From CAYXBG01 sp964463145 (GTDB lineage: Bacteria; Acidobacteriota; UBA6911; RPQK01; CBDAPI01), in the NCBI GenBank assembly GCA_964463145.1, contig CAYXBG010000012.1, positions 1-34,231 of the forward strand: a DNA stretch of 34,231 nt, in the 5' to 3' direction. How positions within the stretch are numbered: the stretch's first letter is position 1; each line of letters opens with the position of its first letter. The translations under genes and the position numbers were made by a program. The notes under the pieces were generated by a model, which did not search any database, had not been told where the DNA came from, and worked only from the letters and a program-made list of their open reading frames with translations. Positions 25,799-34,145 of this stretch are shown here, piece after piece.

Positions 25799-26816
25799 GG
25801 TCTTCTACCTCTAGTGCTTGTATAGCAGTCATAACCGTAACGAGAACAATATCCTCAACCGAACAACCACGGCTCAGATCATTCATCGGACGAGACAACC
25901 CTTGCAATATCGGACCAATTGCTCGGGCACCGGCCAGACGCTCGACCAGCTTATAAGCTATGTTGCCTGAGTCAAGATTCGGGAAAATCAGTGTATTGGC
26001 TTGGCCCCTCAGAACACTCGTCGGTGCCTTGAGACGAGCCACCTCAGGGACTATAGCCGCGTCTAATTGGAGTTCCCCATCGACTTCCAAATATGGTGCC
26101 CGGGCCCGAACTGTCTGAGTCGCCTCGCTCACCTTATCCACCAGTCTATGTCGAGCACTCCCGAGAGTCGAAAAGGAAAGGAGTGCCACGCTAGGTTCAG
26201 TGTCCAGATAGATCTTGGTGCTTTTCGCCGAAGAAATCGCAATCTCGGCAAGCTGACTAGCTGTGGGTTCAGGAACTACTGCGCAATCGGCAAAAAGCAG
26301 CGCTCCTTTCTCTCCCCATTGATCGTCTGCAACTACCATTATAAAGAAACTGGAGAGCAGTGAAGTTCCTTCGGAAAGCCCGATACAATGAAGTGCAGCT
26401 TTCACGGTTTCGCCAGTCTTAAAGACGGCACCCGCTACACACCCATCTGCTTGACCGCTCTCTACCATCAGAGCCCCAAAGTACAGGGGATTACGAACAT
26501 CATCTCGGACTTCAGTCCGAGGAACACCCCGCGCACGTCTCCGTTCATAGAGCTTATCCTCAAAACTGTTGAGATCAGGTGACAGATTTGGATCGATGAT
26601 CTCCCAATCGGCCGTAATGCCTAGCTCCGTAGCATGATCTCTAATGGATTGACGATCTCCCAGTAAAACTGGATGCACCCACCCTTCGGCACTCAGACGA
26701 TCGGCGGCACGGATAACACGGTCGTCCATACCCTCTGGAAACACAATTTTGCGAGGGGATTCCGAAGCCCTAAGGCAAAGCTCATCGATAAGAGTCATGA
26801 CGAGCCATGTTGACAT
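25785..26816 (-). CDS. pta: Phosphate acetyltransferase
   Basis: A 343-residue enzyme of the short Pta type (PTA/PTB domain only; no N-terminal DRTGG region). Seen: RKIVFPEGMDDRVIRAA, ADGCVAGAVFKTGETVKAAL, LLFADCAVVPEPTASQLA, VDGELQLDAAI and LIFPNLDSGNIAYKLVERL, the last being the classic signature. It interconverts acetyl-CoA and acetyl phosphate. ackA is not in the window. Two starts are possible: ATG at 26816 or ATG at 26798; the second fits the family start better, and neither has a good ribosome binding site. The first lies inside a perfect 14-base palindrome. Confidence 0.93.
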   Translation of the reverse strand: MSTWLVMTLIDELCLRASESPRKIVFPEGMDDRVIRAADRLSAEGWVHPVLLGDRQSIRDHATELGITADWEIIDPNLSPDLNSFEDKLYERRRARGVPRTEVRDDVRNPLYFGALMVESGQADGCVAGAVFKTGETVKAALHCIGLSEGTSLLSSFFIMVVADDQWGEKGALLFADCAVVPEPTASQLAEIAISSAKSTKIYLDTEPSVALLSFSTLGSARHRLVDKVSEATQTVRARAPYLEVDGELQLDAAIVPEVARLKAPTSVLRGQANTLIFPNLDSGNIAYKLVERLAGARAIGPILQGLSRPMNDLSRGCSVEDIVLVTVMTAIQALEVEDRVGY

Positions 26817-26818
26817 GG
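26805..26818. repeat. 14-bp palindrome over the pta start
   Basis: CCATGTTGACATGG is a perfect inverted repeat (CCATGT, two bases, ACATGG) that contains the first pta ATG. It could be an operator or a weak hairpin, or coincidence. There is no other obvious signal in the 167-base gap between pta and the TPR gene. Confidence 0.3.
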
Positions 26819-26983
26819 ACTTTTTTGGCGTGTCAAGAATGTGAGCTTTTCTGTAACTTTTTCATCTCGAGAAAACTATGCTGTGTTGCCCTTTCTCAAC
26901 AGAAAATCCCAGGACTCTAAAACAGCTGGATCTTAAGCTCTCAGTACTGTTTCCGTTCTTTTCCACAGACACCAATAACTAGA

Positions 26984-27946
26984 CTAGCCTCCTCGACGGA
27001 GCCTCTTCTTAATACGCTCAACACTCGACTCGGCATCTACATCCCCCAAAGTTACAGCCTTTTCATAAGCAGCAAGTGACTTATGGAAGTCCTTCCTTTT
27101 TTCGTAGAGATACCCCAAACGAGCAAAACTGTCGCCCCCCTCAGGCCGGAGAAGTGTATCCTTCAGAAAAGCTGCCTCTGCTGCAACCAGATTCCCTGAG
27201 AAAAGATAGGCCAACCCAAGATTAAACCAAGCCTCTGCATTGCTTGGATTATTTTCAGTATAAGGAGCAATCTTCTCTACTGCTTCAGTATATTTCTGAT
27301 TCTCAATCAACGATATACCACTTGCATAATTTACCAGGCCAAGAAAGCGCCTAGCCTCAACAGAGGCAGGATCTATAGCTAATACCTGCTTGAGATACTG
27401 ACCTGCCTTTTCAAGGTTGCCCATGTGATAGTGTGCTAGGCCAAGTTGCAGTAAATCCTTAACCTCCCCTCGCCGGATCTCAAGTGCCCCTTCTAAATCC
27501 AAAATCGAGTTTTGATAACGGTTGAGATTGAATGCCGCTATCCCCCGAGTCCTCAATAATTCATAGCGGTGGCTAGGCGACTTGGCATGGGCAGAACTCT
27601 GGTCAAGGACAGTTATTGCTGCCTCAAATCGCCTAGCGTTAAAGTAGGCTCTAGCCAAGCCCAGATAGCTTTCAAATAGATCCTCTTTGAGACCTAAGGC
27701 TTCCTGGAACGCAGCAATGGCCTGTTGATGCTGCTTCAGATGCAGATAAGAAAAACCCAGCATACGATGGCCAAATTCGTATTGGGGATATTCTTTAACA
27801 AGCGCTTCAAACTCGATAATAGCCTTCTCATACCGCTCCTGCTTGAAAAAAGAAACCCCTTTTTGATAGTCCCCCTCCTGTGCCCGAAGAGACAGAAAAC
27901 TAAAAGCGGTTGTCGTAGATAGAAGTAGCACCTTGCAGACAAGCAT
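26984..27946 (-). CDS. Exported TPR-repeat protein linked to ExbBD
   Basis: A 320-residue protein with an N-terminal hydrophobic signal (about 1-22, ending near LRAQEG) and then tandem tetratricopeptide repeats covering about residues 25-310. Typical helices such as YEKAIIEFEALVKEYPQ, QQAIAAFQEALGL and AWFNLGLAYLFSGN are seen, at least seven repeats. TPR proteins carry partners; here it is the last gene of exbB-exbD-exbD-TPR, starting four bases after exbD, so a periplasmic adaptor for the energised complex is likely. No enzyme domain is seen. Not a named family to my eye. Confidence 0.85.
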   Translation of the reverse strand: MLVCKVLLLSTTTAFSFLSLRAQEGDYQKGVSFFKQERYEKAIIEFEALVKEYPQYEFGHRMLGFSYLHLKQHQQAIAAFQEALGLKEDLFESYLGLARAYFNARRFEAAITVLDQSSAHAKSPSHRYELLRTRGIAAFNLNRYQNSILDLEGALEIRRGEVKDLLQLGLAHYHMGNLEKAGQYLKQVLAIDPASVEARRFLGLVNYASGISLIENQKYTEAVEKIAPYTENNPSNAEAWFNLGLAYLFSGNLVAAEAAFLKDTLLRPEGGDSFARLGYLYEKRKDFHKSLAAYEKAVTLGDVDAESSVERIKKRLRRGG

Positions 27947-27950
27947 TACT

Positions 27951-28388
27951 TTATTGGAAAAACGTCTTCCATCTCTCTCGCTCAGTCTTGGAGGGAATCG
28001 CTATATTTTTCACCTCCAAGCCTCTCATTACATCGAAAACATCAATCATAACGAAGTAGGGCACATCCGGTAATGACTCGATAATGACTGGCTTCTCCGG
28101 ACTTTGTATCATCTTGTCTTGGACGTACCCGCCTATCTCCTCAAGGGAATAAGCAGGTCGTTTATCAATTTGGAACTGCCCCGCTCCCTCTATCTTGATA
28201 TGGATAGCTTCCTCGGGTTGTACGTCACGATCATTAGGATCATCCTCAGGGTAAGCAAATTGGATTCCCTTATTTGACGTAAAAACAGCCGTAAGCATGA
28301 AAAAAATGATAAGCAGAAAAGCAATATCGGCCATCGATGAGGTCGGGATTTCTGATTCATCACGTCTACGTAGTTGCTTGAATGCCAT
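27951..28388 (-). CDS. ExbD/TolR-family protein (second copy)
   Basis: A 145-residue biopolymer-transport protein. Short cytosolic N-terminus, one membrane helix (about 19-40) with the proton-path Asp in SSMADIAFLLIIFFML, and a periplasmic domain. It works with an ExbB-type channel to pass proton-motive force to the outer membrane (TonB or Tol type). It begins two bases after the stop of the first exbD and has a different periplasmic half from it: only the membrane part is nearly alike. Tandem ExbD proteins are known in several phyla and could form a heteromeric complex. Confidence 0.9.
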   Translation of the reverse strand: MAFKQLRRRDESEIPTSSMADIAFLLIIFFMLTAVFTSNKGIQFAYPEDDPNDRDVQPEEAIHIKIEGAGQFQIDKRPAYSLEEIGGYVQDKMIQSPEKPVIIESLPDVPYFVMIDVFDVMRGLEVKNIAIPSKTERERWKTFFQ

Positions 28389-28389
28389 T

Positions 28390-28818
28390 TCAGTTCAAAC
28401 CCTTCAGTGGTCGCGGACGGGTGAGCAAACCTATATTACGCACATTCTTGTTCCGGAGCACATCGAGTACGTCATCGACCGATTCGAAGGGAACATTTCG
28501 GTCAGACTTGATTAGAAACTCCCAGCCAGGAGAGATCTGCACCAAGGCTCCTACCAGAGTCCCCAGTTCCTGGAGTGAATCCACCGGGACCGATTCCTCT
28601 TCTCCAGTCGTGAATGATATCTCCCCCAATTCAGTGATGGCGACAATGGCTGCTCCTTCAGTTACGCGATCCTGAATCTTAGAGAAAGGAAGTGTTACGT
28701 TTGTGCGTTCTGGAGAAAAAGACGTAGTCAACATGAAGAAAATAATCAGTAAAAATGCGATATCCGCCATCGAGGCAGTCGGGACTTTAGGTGAGATCGA
28801 GGGGATTCGGTACCGCAT
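28390..28818 (-). CDS. ExbD/TolR-family protein (first copy)
   Basis: A 142-residue protein of the ExbD/TolR family. Membrane helix about 16-37 with the Asp in ASMADIAFLLIIFFML, and a periplasmic domain ending IGLLTRP-like. The membrane helix matches that of the next gene almost exactly, but the C-terminal halves differ. It starts nine bases after the exbB stop. It most likely couples an ExbB channel to an energiser such as TonB, which I do not see here. Confidence 0.9.
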   Translation of the reverse strand: MRYRIPSISPKVPTASMADIAFLLIIFFMLTTSFSPERTNVTLPFSKIQDRVTEGAAIVAITELGEISFTTGEEESVPVDSLQELGTLVGALVQISPGWEFLIKSDRNVPFESVDDVLDVLRNKNVRNIGLLTRPRPLKGLN

Positions 28819-28827
28819 ATGCTCAGT

Positions 28828-29490
28828 CTACTGGGACTGCTCAACAGCCGGCAGTTGGGCCTCGGTTTCGACTTCACTGAATGTTTCGAGCAACATAGAG
28901 GCACTTGTTTCCATATCGAGTGCGAAGTTGGAGACCTTATTATTGAAATAGTTGTAGGCTGCCTGCACTGGAAGAGCAATAATCAGACCTGTTGCCGTTG
29001 TAATAAGAGCTTCCGAAATCCCACTGGCAACCGCCTGCGGATTGCCCATCCCGGCCTCGGCAAGAGCTGCAAAGGAAGATATCATTCCCGTAACCGTGCC
29101 TAGAAAACCGAAAAGAGGTGCAACGTTGGCCAGGGTGGCTAATATCCAGAGGCCCTTTTCCAGTTTGGAAATCTCGTGCAACGCCACACTCTCCATCGCC
29201 TTTTCTATTTCCTGTGGAGATTTTCCGAGTCTCAATAGTCCTGATTTGAGCGTAGTCGCCACGGGGTGATCAAATTTCTCACAAAACTCGATAGACCGAT
29301 GGAGATCCGCATTAAGCAAAGATGCTCTCACCTCAGAAAAGATTTCAGCCGTGTGTCCCCTAATACGATAGTAAATTATCGTGCGCTCTATAATAAAAAT
29401 GAGGCCCACAAGCGAGCAGAGCAACAAGGGGTACATCATAAATCCCCCTTGAGTAACATACTGTAATAATTGTCCGCCTATAATAACCAC
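28828..29490 (-). CDS. MotA/TolQ/ExbB-family proton channel protein
   Basis: A 220-residue protein. First membrane helix about 18-35 (FMMYPLLLCSLVGLIFIIE), long cytosolic loop, then two more helices. The family signature APLFGFLGTVTGMISSFAAL and SEALITTATGLIIALPVQAAYN are seen; these line the proton path. Paired with the two ExbD genes just downstream. Start is GTG at 29490 with GGAGGG eight bases upstream (29499-29504); Met18 is an alternative. A likely promoter lies at 29576-29605. Confidence 0.92.
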   Translation of the reverse strand: MVIIGGQLLQYVTQGGFMMYPLLLCSLVGLIFIIERTIIYYRIRGHTAEIFSEVRASLLNADLHRSIEFCEKFDHPVATTLKSGLLRLGKSPQEIEKAMESVALHEISKLEKGLWILATLANVAPLFGFLGTVTGMISSFAALAEAGMGNPQAVASGISEALITTATGLIIALPVQAAYNYFNNKVSNFALDMETSASMLLETFSEVETEAQLPAVEQSQ

Positions 29491-29498
29491 TCTATGGA

Positions 29499-29504
29499 CC
29501 CTCC
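29499..29504 (-). promoter_or_regulatory. Ribosome binding site deciding the exbB GTG start
   Basis: GGAGGG on the minus strand, eight bases before GTG at 29490. It supports the longer reading over the internal Met18. Confidence 0.7.
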
Positions 29505-29575
29505 AAAGAATCCTTTACTTTCAACACGATATTAGACTGAAACTCACCCTCAAAGTCTCACCAATCAAGGCTTTC

Positions 29576-29605
29576 ATGATAGACAGCGGCAAAGTTTGGA
29601 GTCAA
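29576..29605 (-). promoter_or_regulatory. Likely sigma70 promoter for exbB-exbD-exbD-TPR
   Basis: On the minus strand TTGACT (29600-29605) and TATCAT (29576-29581) are 18 bases apart, leaving a leader of about 80 bases before exbB. It sits in the 141-base gap after the response regulator. No sigma54 -24/-12 motif was seen in this gap even though the regulator upstream is of the sigma54-activating kind. Confidence 0.5.
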
Positions 29606-29631
29606 TGGATGAACTCCACTGCTAGTCTTCA

Positions 29632-31035
29632 CTAGTCCCCCGACGGAATCTTTATTTTCATTCTTTTAATCTTTTCATTCAAAGTAGTCGGGTTAACCCC
29701 AAGGAGAACTGCAGCCTTTTTCTGATGCCAACGGGTTGTTTGCAAAGCCTTCATAATAATCTCCTTCTCGAAATCTTGAACCATCCCCTTAAGAGTAACA
29801 TCAGCATCCTCAATCTCCAGGTCCTCAATATCGACGGATCTGTCTTCCAGAACTTCCTTTGGGAAAAGATCCTTTCTGATAACTCTATCGGGAGCTGCCA
29901 GAACAACCGCTCTTTCGATAACATTCTCCAGTTCCCTAACGTTCCCAGGCCAATCATATTGCATTAGCACCCTGAGTGCTTCTTTCTCTATACTGCATTG
30001 AGAAGATCCAGATTCAAGAGAAAATCTACCTATGAAATGGTCCACCAGGAGCGGAATATCCTCCTTCCGTTCCTTGAGGGGTGGTATCACTAAGTTAATC
30101 ACGTTCAAGCGGTAGAAAAGATCCTCACGGAATCTTCCCTGTTCTACAAGAATCTTTAGATCAGAGTGGGTAGCTGCAATTATCCGCACATCCACCTTGA
30201 CGTTGTCGATTCCTCCTACCCTTCGAAACTCACGTTCCTGGATAACTCTTAAAAGTTTGGCTTGGGTTTCAATCGGAATATTTCCTATTTCGTCAAGAAA
30301 AATCGTTCCTTGGTCTGCGACCTCAAACAGCCCCTTTTTCTCACTTGTCGCCCCGGTGAAAGCACCTTTAACGTGGCCAAAGAGTTCACTTTCAAGCAAG
30401 TCAAAAGGGATAGTGCCACTATTCACTGCCATGAAGGGCCCCTCCGCCCGGGGGCTACAATTGTGGATGGCCTTAGCGATCAGTTCTTTACCCGTGCCAC
30501 TCTCTCCTGTTACTAGGACCGTACTACGCTGAGGTCCAACCTGAGCCACAAGTCCGAATATCTGCTGCATTGCTTCGCTTTTGCCGATGATCTTTTGGAA
30601 ACTAGATTGCGCGTGGAGTGTCTTCCTAAGGTGACGGTTTTCCGAGAGTAGGCGCTGCTTCTCCAGGCCATTCTTAATAACAAGCAGCAATTCATCGTTC
30701 TTGAAAGGCTTGGTGAGAAAATCGAAGGCTCCCGACTTGGTGGCAGCAACTGCATCCTCGATAGAGGCATAGGCAGTCACCATAATAACTACCGTGTCGG
30801 GAGATCCCTGGGTGAATTCCTCAAGAATCATCAAGCCATCTTTGCCAGGCAACATCAGGTCAAGCATTACCAGATCGAATGGCTTTTCCTGGGCAGCCTC
30901 TATACCTTCCTCACCTGAGGCCGCTGTAGTGACTGCATAACCTTCGTCTTCTAACAACCGGACCATTACATCCCGGATTATCTCCTCGTCATCAATAACA
31001 AGAATGGAAGGTTTGGGTGCCATAATCTGAGACAC
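29632..31035 (-). CDS. NtrC-family sigma54 response regulator
   Basis: A 467-residue regulator. Receiver domain (about 9-122) with the phospho-acceptor Asp59 and KPF switch; AAA+ domain (about 148-385) with Walker A GESGTGKE (177-184), GAFTGA loop (224-229) for sigma54 contact and Walker B TIFLDE (244-249); Fis-type helix-turn-helix at the C-terminus (about 425-463). It starts next to the stop of the kinase gene (no gap), so the two form a pair. It would activate sigma54 promoters by ATP hydrolysis. GTG at 31035 is the listed start; ATG at 31023 is also possible. Confidence 0.93.
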   Translation of the reverse strand: MSQIMAPKPSILVIDDEEIIRDVMVRLLEDEGYAVTTAASGEEGIEAAQEKPFDLVMLDLMLPGKDGLMILEEFTQGSPDTVVIMVTAYASIEDAVAATKSGAFDFLTKPFKNDELLLVIKNGLEKQRLLSENRHLRKTLHAQSSFQKIIGKSEAMQQIFGLVAQVGPQRSTVLVTGESGTGKELIAKAIHNCSPRAEGPFMAVNSGTIPFDLLESELFGHVKGAFTGATSEKKGLFEVADQGTIFLDEIGNIPIETQAKLLRVIQEREFRRVGGIDNVKVDVRIIAATHSDLKILVEQGRFREDLFYRLNVINLVIPPLKERKEDIPLLVDHFIGRFSLESGSSQCSIEKEALRVLMQYDWPGNVRELENVIERAVVLAAPDRVIRKDLFPKEVLEDRSVDIEDLEIEDADVTLKGMVQDFEKEIIMKALQTTRWHQKKAAVLLGVNPTTLNEKIKRMKIKIPSGD

Positions 31036-33879
31036 TTAGTTGAGACGTTTCAGTGGTAGATGGATCGTGAAGGTTGTCCCCTCTCCAGGCCGGCTGTCCA
31101 CCGCTATTCGGCCAGAATGCTCCTGTACAATTCCATAGGATACTGCTAGTCCAAGTCCCGTGCCTTTGCCGACCGGCTTGGTCGTAAAAAACGGATCATA
31201 AATTTGTTTAATTGCCTCGGGGGAAATTCCTTCACCCGTATCACCTATCTCCACGACCAATTGAGAGTTTCTAGTGGCTGTTCGAACAGAAAGACGCCCC
31301 CCTTCAGGCATGGCGTCTCTGGCGTTTACAAACAGATTCATGAATACTTGCTGCAAACGACTCCCATTCCCTATTGTAGCCGGCAAAGAAGCATCCAACT
31401 CCATATCCACATCGATGTTAGCAGCTTTGAAAGAATGTTCGAGGAGTGAGAATGTTTCGTTCATAAGAGAGTTCAACTTAACGGACTTAACATCGCTTTC
31501 GCTAACTCTTGCAAAGTTAAGAAGATTATTAATTATCTCAGAAGCTCTAAAACTTTGCGTTTCAATCTTTCTCAAAATTTCTCGATTCGGTTCACCTTCC
31601 CTTGCTTCCTTGAGTAGGATTTGTGCATAGCTTGAGATTCCTGCTAGCGGCGTATTCACTTCGTGGGCAACTCCAGCTGCGAACAATCCGATAGAGCTGA
31701 GTTTTTCTGCCTGGAGGAGCTGATTCTCTAATTGGATTTTACGAGTTATGTCTTCAAAAATTAGGAGGGCTCCGGTCATCATATTGGCCGTTGAAACAAA
31801 TGGGGCCACGATAACGCTTAGCATGCAAGTTTTTCCATCAGCACACTTTAGGTGAGTTTTTTGTAGGCGGGACTGTGCCGCCACAGCCCAATCATCTCCA
31901 TCTCTCAGATTTTCCAAAACACGAACAAAATTTTCAGGAAACACCTCATTGATTGAACGATCCGACACCTCTGCACTGGACATTCCGTAGAGGCCACTCA
32001 TCGCGCTGTTCCAAGTTTTCACCAACCCATCTGAATCAACAACACATACTCCAACAGTGATGCTCTCGATTACATTTTCGCTGTGAGCCTTAAGCTCGGA
32101 CAATTCGGCTGCATTGGATTCCAAGGATTGGTATAAAAGAGCATTATCAAAGGCTATGGCCGCATAATCTGCCAGAGTCTGGACAAGAGACAAATCTGCA
32201 CTGGATGTCGGTTGACCGTCTTGCCTAGAACCAAAGCAGAGCAGTCCAATAATGCGGTCTCTAATCTTAAGCGGTTGAACGTAAAGCAAGCCCAGTTCAT
32301 TAAGCATAAGACGATTGGAATCCACTCGACCATCTACACCAATTCGTTCCAACCATCCCGGGTCGCGCTCCAAGGATGCCATCGTTAGATCGTCCAAAAT
32401 TAACCGAGGGAGGGGCTGAGAACTGACTTCCGAATCCTTGTATAGTTCAAACTCAAGTGCTTCAGTTGTAGTCCGCACAAACACCTCAACAGGCTCCACA
32501 CCTAGAGTTTTCTGGAGACGTTGGGAAAGCCTCTCGACTAGTACCGGAACAGTGGCGTGAGAGCTTAATTCGCGGCCAAATCTAGTGAGAGAACTTCGGT
32601 AATCGTACCTATCACGGTAAAAATATCGATCAATTTGCACCTGAATCGTATTTTTCAGAGGGGCAAATAGAAAAGCAACAACAAGCGCGGCAATTGCAAA
32701 AACACCGAACCCTGACTGGCCGGCAACTCCTTCAAATGCCCGCCCTATTAGAAGGGTTGTTCCTACGTAGAGGCCAACTAGAGCAGAACTAGAAAGTGCA
32801 TAGGCCAAACTCTGTCGAAAAATTAAATCAACATCCATCAGCCGGTAACGGGTAATTGCATAGACGAATGAAAGCGGAATCAATAGCAAGGACAAAATTG
32901 ACCCTTCCATCCAGCTATTCATTTTTAATCCACCAAGGAAAGGGAGCCCGTAGAAAATCAAAAATGGAAAAACTCCGACAACTGTTCCGTAGGTAATCCA
33001 TTTCAACTGCTGCCTCTCAGCAGTACTAGCCCAGCGCTGCCGAACTATCAATACTCCTGCTCCCATACACAGAAGAATCATAAAATGCAAAAGATGCATA
33101 TGGTCAAAAAAGGCCAGCAAGGTATTGTTTCTGGCCAGACCGAACCTATCCAGAGCACCAACAAACCAAAGACCAAAAATGGCCAATAGAAACGTTGCAG
33201 GTAGATAGGAAAACCCGATCATCAGGCGGGGTCGTCGGACACCCTGCAATAGGTTTGGGAAAGTGCAGCAGTAGTGCACAAAGAGAGGGGGTAAAAGCAA
33301 CAGAGCAACTGCGTCGGCCCAGTAGACAAAAACGTCAAAGACATCAGCTCTTCCGGAGTGACGCAAAGAAAGTAATGTGAATGCAGTTAGGCAAATAAAA
33401 TAAAAATGTAATGCACCGGGTACGTTCCAGCTTCGGACAAAAATAAATAGGCCAGCGATTAAGAATCCAAATGCAACAAAGGATAGCAGCCAATCAACAT
33501 TGGCCAACCCGGATCCAATGGCCATACGCACATCAACCGTACCCTCATCCCCGCTTGGGTATTGAACAAGATAGCTAGCTGCTCTATCTGGGTCCTGAGC
33601 CAGTATTTCTCGGATTTCGGTCAGGTCATCGACCGTCTCAACACGAAGGCCGTTAACCCCAAGCAACACAACTCCAGGTCTAATCTTAGCTCGAGTCTGA
33701 GCAGAGGCCCGGGAAAAAACGGTCCTGGCCTCAACTCCTTGCTGTCCCTGAATCCAATCAATCCCGTCAGTTGCTTGCAGCCAAAGATTCCGGTCTACAA
33801 GATTCAAAACACCTACATAGAGCGCTACCCCTGACAGCACCATAACCACGAGCGTTTTGATTCTCGGTGAAAACTTCAT
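31036..33879 (-). CDS. Multi-pass histidine kinase with PDZ, GAF and PAS domains
   Basis: A 947-residue sensor kinase. Order: membrane helix (about 7-25); a PDZ-like extracytoplasmic domain (about 35-115, with GVVLLGVNGLRVETVDDL); about nine more membrane helices (about 130-370); a GAF domain (about 430-590); PAS (about 600-720); HisKA with H739 in GVAHEVNTPLAG; and HATPase with NLFVNARDA, DTGEGI, FFTTKP and GTGLGL. ATG at 33879 is chosen over the TTG at 33909 because GGAAGAG lies just upstream and the first helix follows directly. Its partner is the NtrC-type regulator beyond. The stimulus is unknown; the PDZ could read unfolded or C-terminal peptides, as in DegS. Confidence 0.9.
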   Translation of the reverse strand: MKFSPRIKTLVVMVLSGVALYVGVLNLVDRNLWLQATDGIDWIQGQQGVEARTVFSRASAQTRAKIRPGVVLLGVNGLRVETVDDLTEIREILAQDPDRAASYLVQYPSGDEGTVDVRMAIGSGLANVDWLLSFVAFGFLIAGLFIFVRSWNVPGALHFYFICLTAFTLLSLRHSGRADVFDVFVYWADAVALLLLPPLFVHYCCTFPNLLQGVRRPRLMIGFSYLPATFLLAIFGLWFVGALDRFGLARNNTLLAFFDHMHLLHFMILLCMGAGVLIVRQRWASTAERQQLKWITYGTVVGVFPFLIFYGLPFLGGLKMNSWMEGSILSLLLIPLSFVYAITRYRLMDVDLIFRQSLAYALSSSALVGLYVGTTLLIGRAFEGVAGQSGFGVFAIAALVVAFLFAPLKNTIQVQIDRYFYRDRYDYRSSLTRFGRELSSHATVPVLVERLSQRLQKTLGVEPVEVFVRTTTEALEFELYKDSEVSSQPLPRLILDDLTMASLERDPGWLERIGVDGRVDSNRLMLNELGLLYVQPLKIRDRIIGLLCFGSRQDGQPTSSADLSLVQTLADYAAIAFDNALLYQSLESNAAELSELKAHSENVIESITVGVCVVDSDGLVKTWNSAMSGLYGMSSAEVSDRSINEVFPENFVRVLENLRDGDDWAVAAQSRLQKTHLKCADGKTCMLSVIVAPFVSTANMMTGALLIFEDITRKIQLENQLLQAEKLSSIGLFAAGVAHEVNTPLAGISSYAQILLKEAREGEPNREILRKIETQSFRASEIINNLLNFARVSESDVKSVKLNSLMNETFSLLEHSFKAANIDVDMELDASLPATIGNGSRLQQVFMNLFVNARDAMPEGGRLSVRTATRNSQLVVEIGDTGEGISPEAIKQIYDPFFTTKPVGKGTGLGLAVSYGIVQEHSGRIAVDSRPGEGTTFTIHLPLKRLN

Positions 33880-34056
33880 TTTCTCTTCCAGCCCCGGACA
33901 CCAAAGCAATTCAAGCTAGCCGGGGAACATTTCCCATAACAAAAGCAACTTCCATGCCACCTCTTCTCTTACCCCTAAAGACTTAGTAAATTATTGCATT
34001 TAAAAGATATAGGGATGCCATCAACACCGCCCAGGCGGGATCTTCACCCCCTGCAA

Positions 34057-34084
34057 TCCAATAAAATGGATATTAGTCCAATAA
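34057..34084. repeat. 20-bp-spaced direct repeat TCCAATAA upstream of the kinase
   Basis: TCCAATAA occurs at 34057-34064 and 34077-34084, twenty bases apart, about two helical turns. It lies in the 266 bases between the edge gene and the kinase start (33880-34145), where I see no other gene. A regulator site is possible but unproven. Confidence 0.25.
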
Positions 34085-34145
34085 CTAGGAAGGCAGCGCC
34101 AAGAACTGGCTCAAACTCTTTCTCTTGAAATTTTTTGGGAATACT

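Noticed and set aside
30197..30532. 111-residue open frame antisense to the NtrC-type regulator
   Set aside because: Shadow of the AAA+ domain on the other strand; no domain or ribosome binding site.
34027..34038. CCGCC-CA-GGCGG hairpin as a terminator
   Set aside because: The loop would be only two bases and no run of T follows on either strand.
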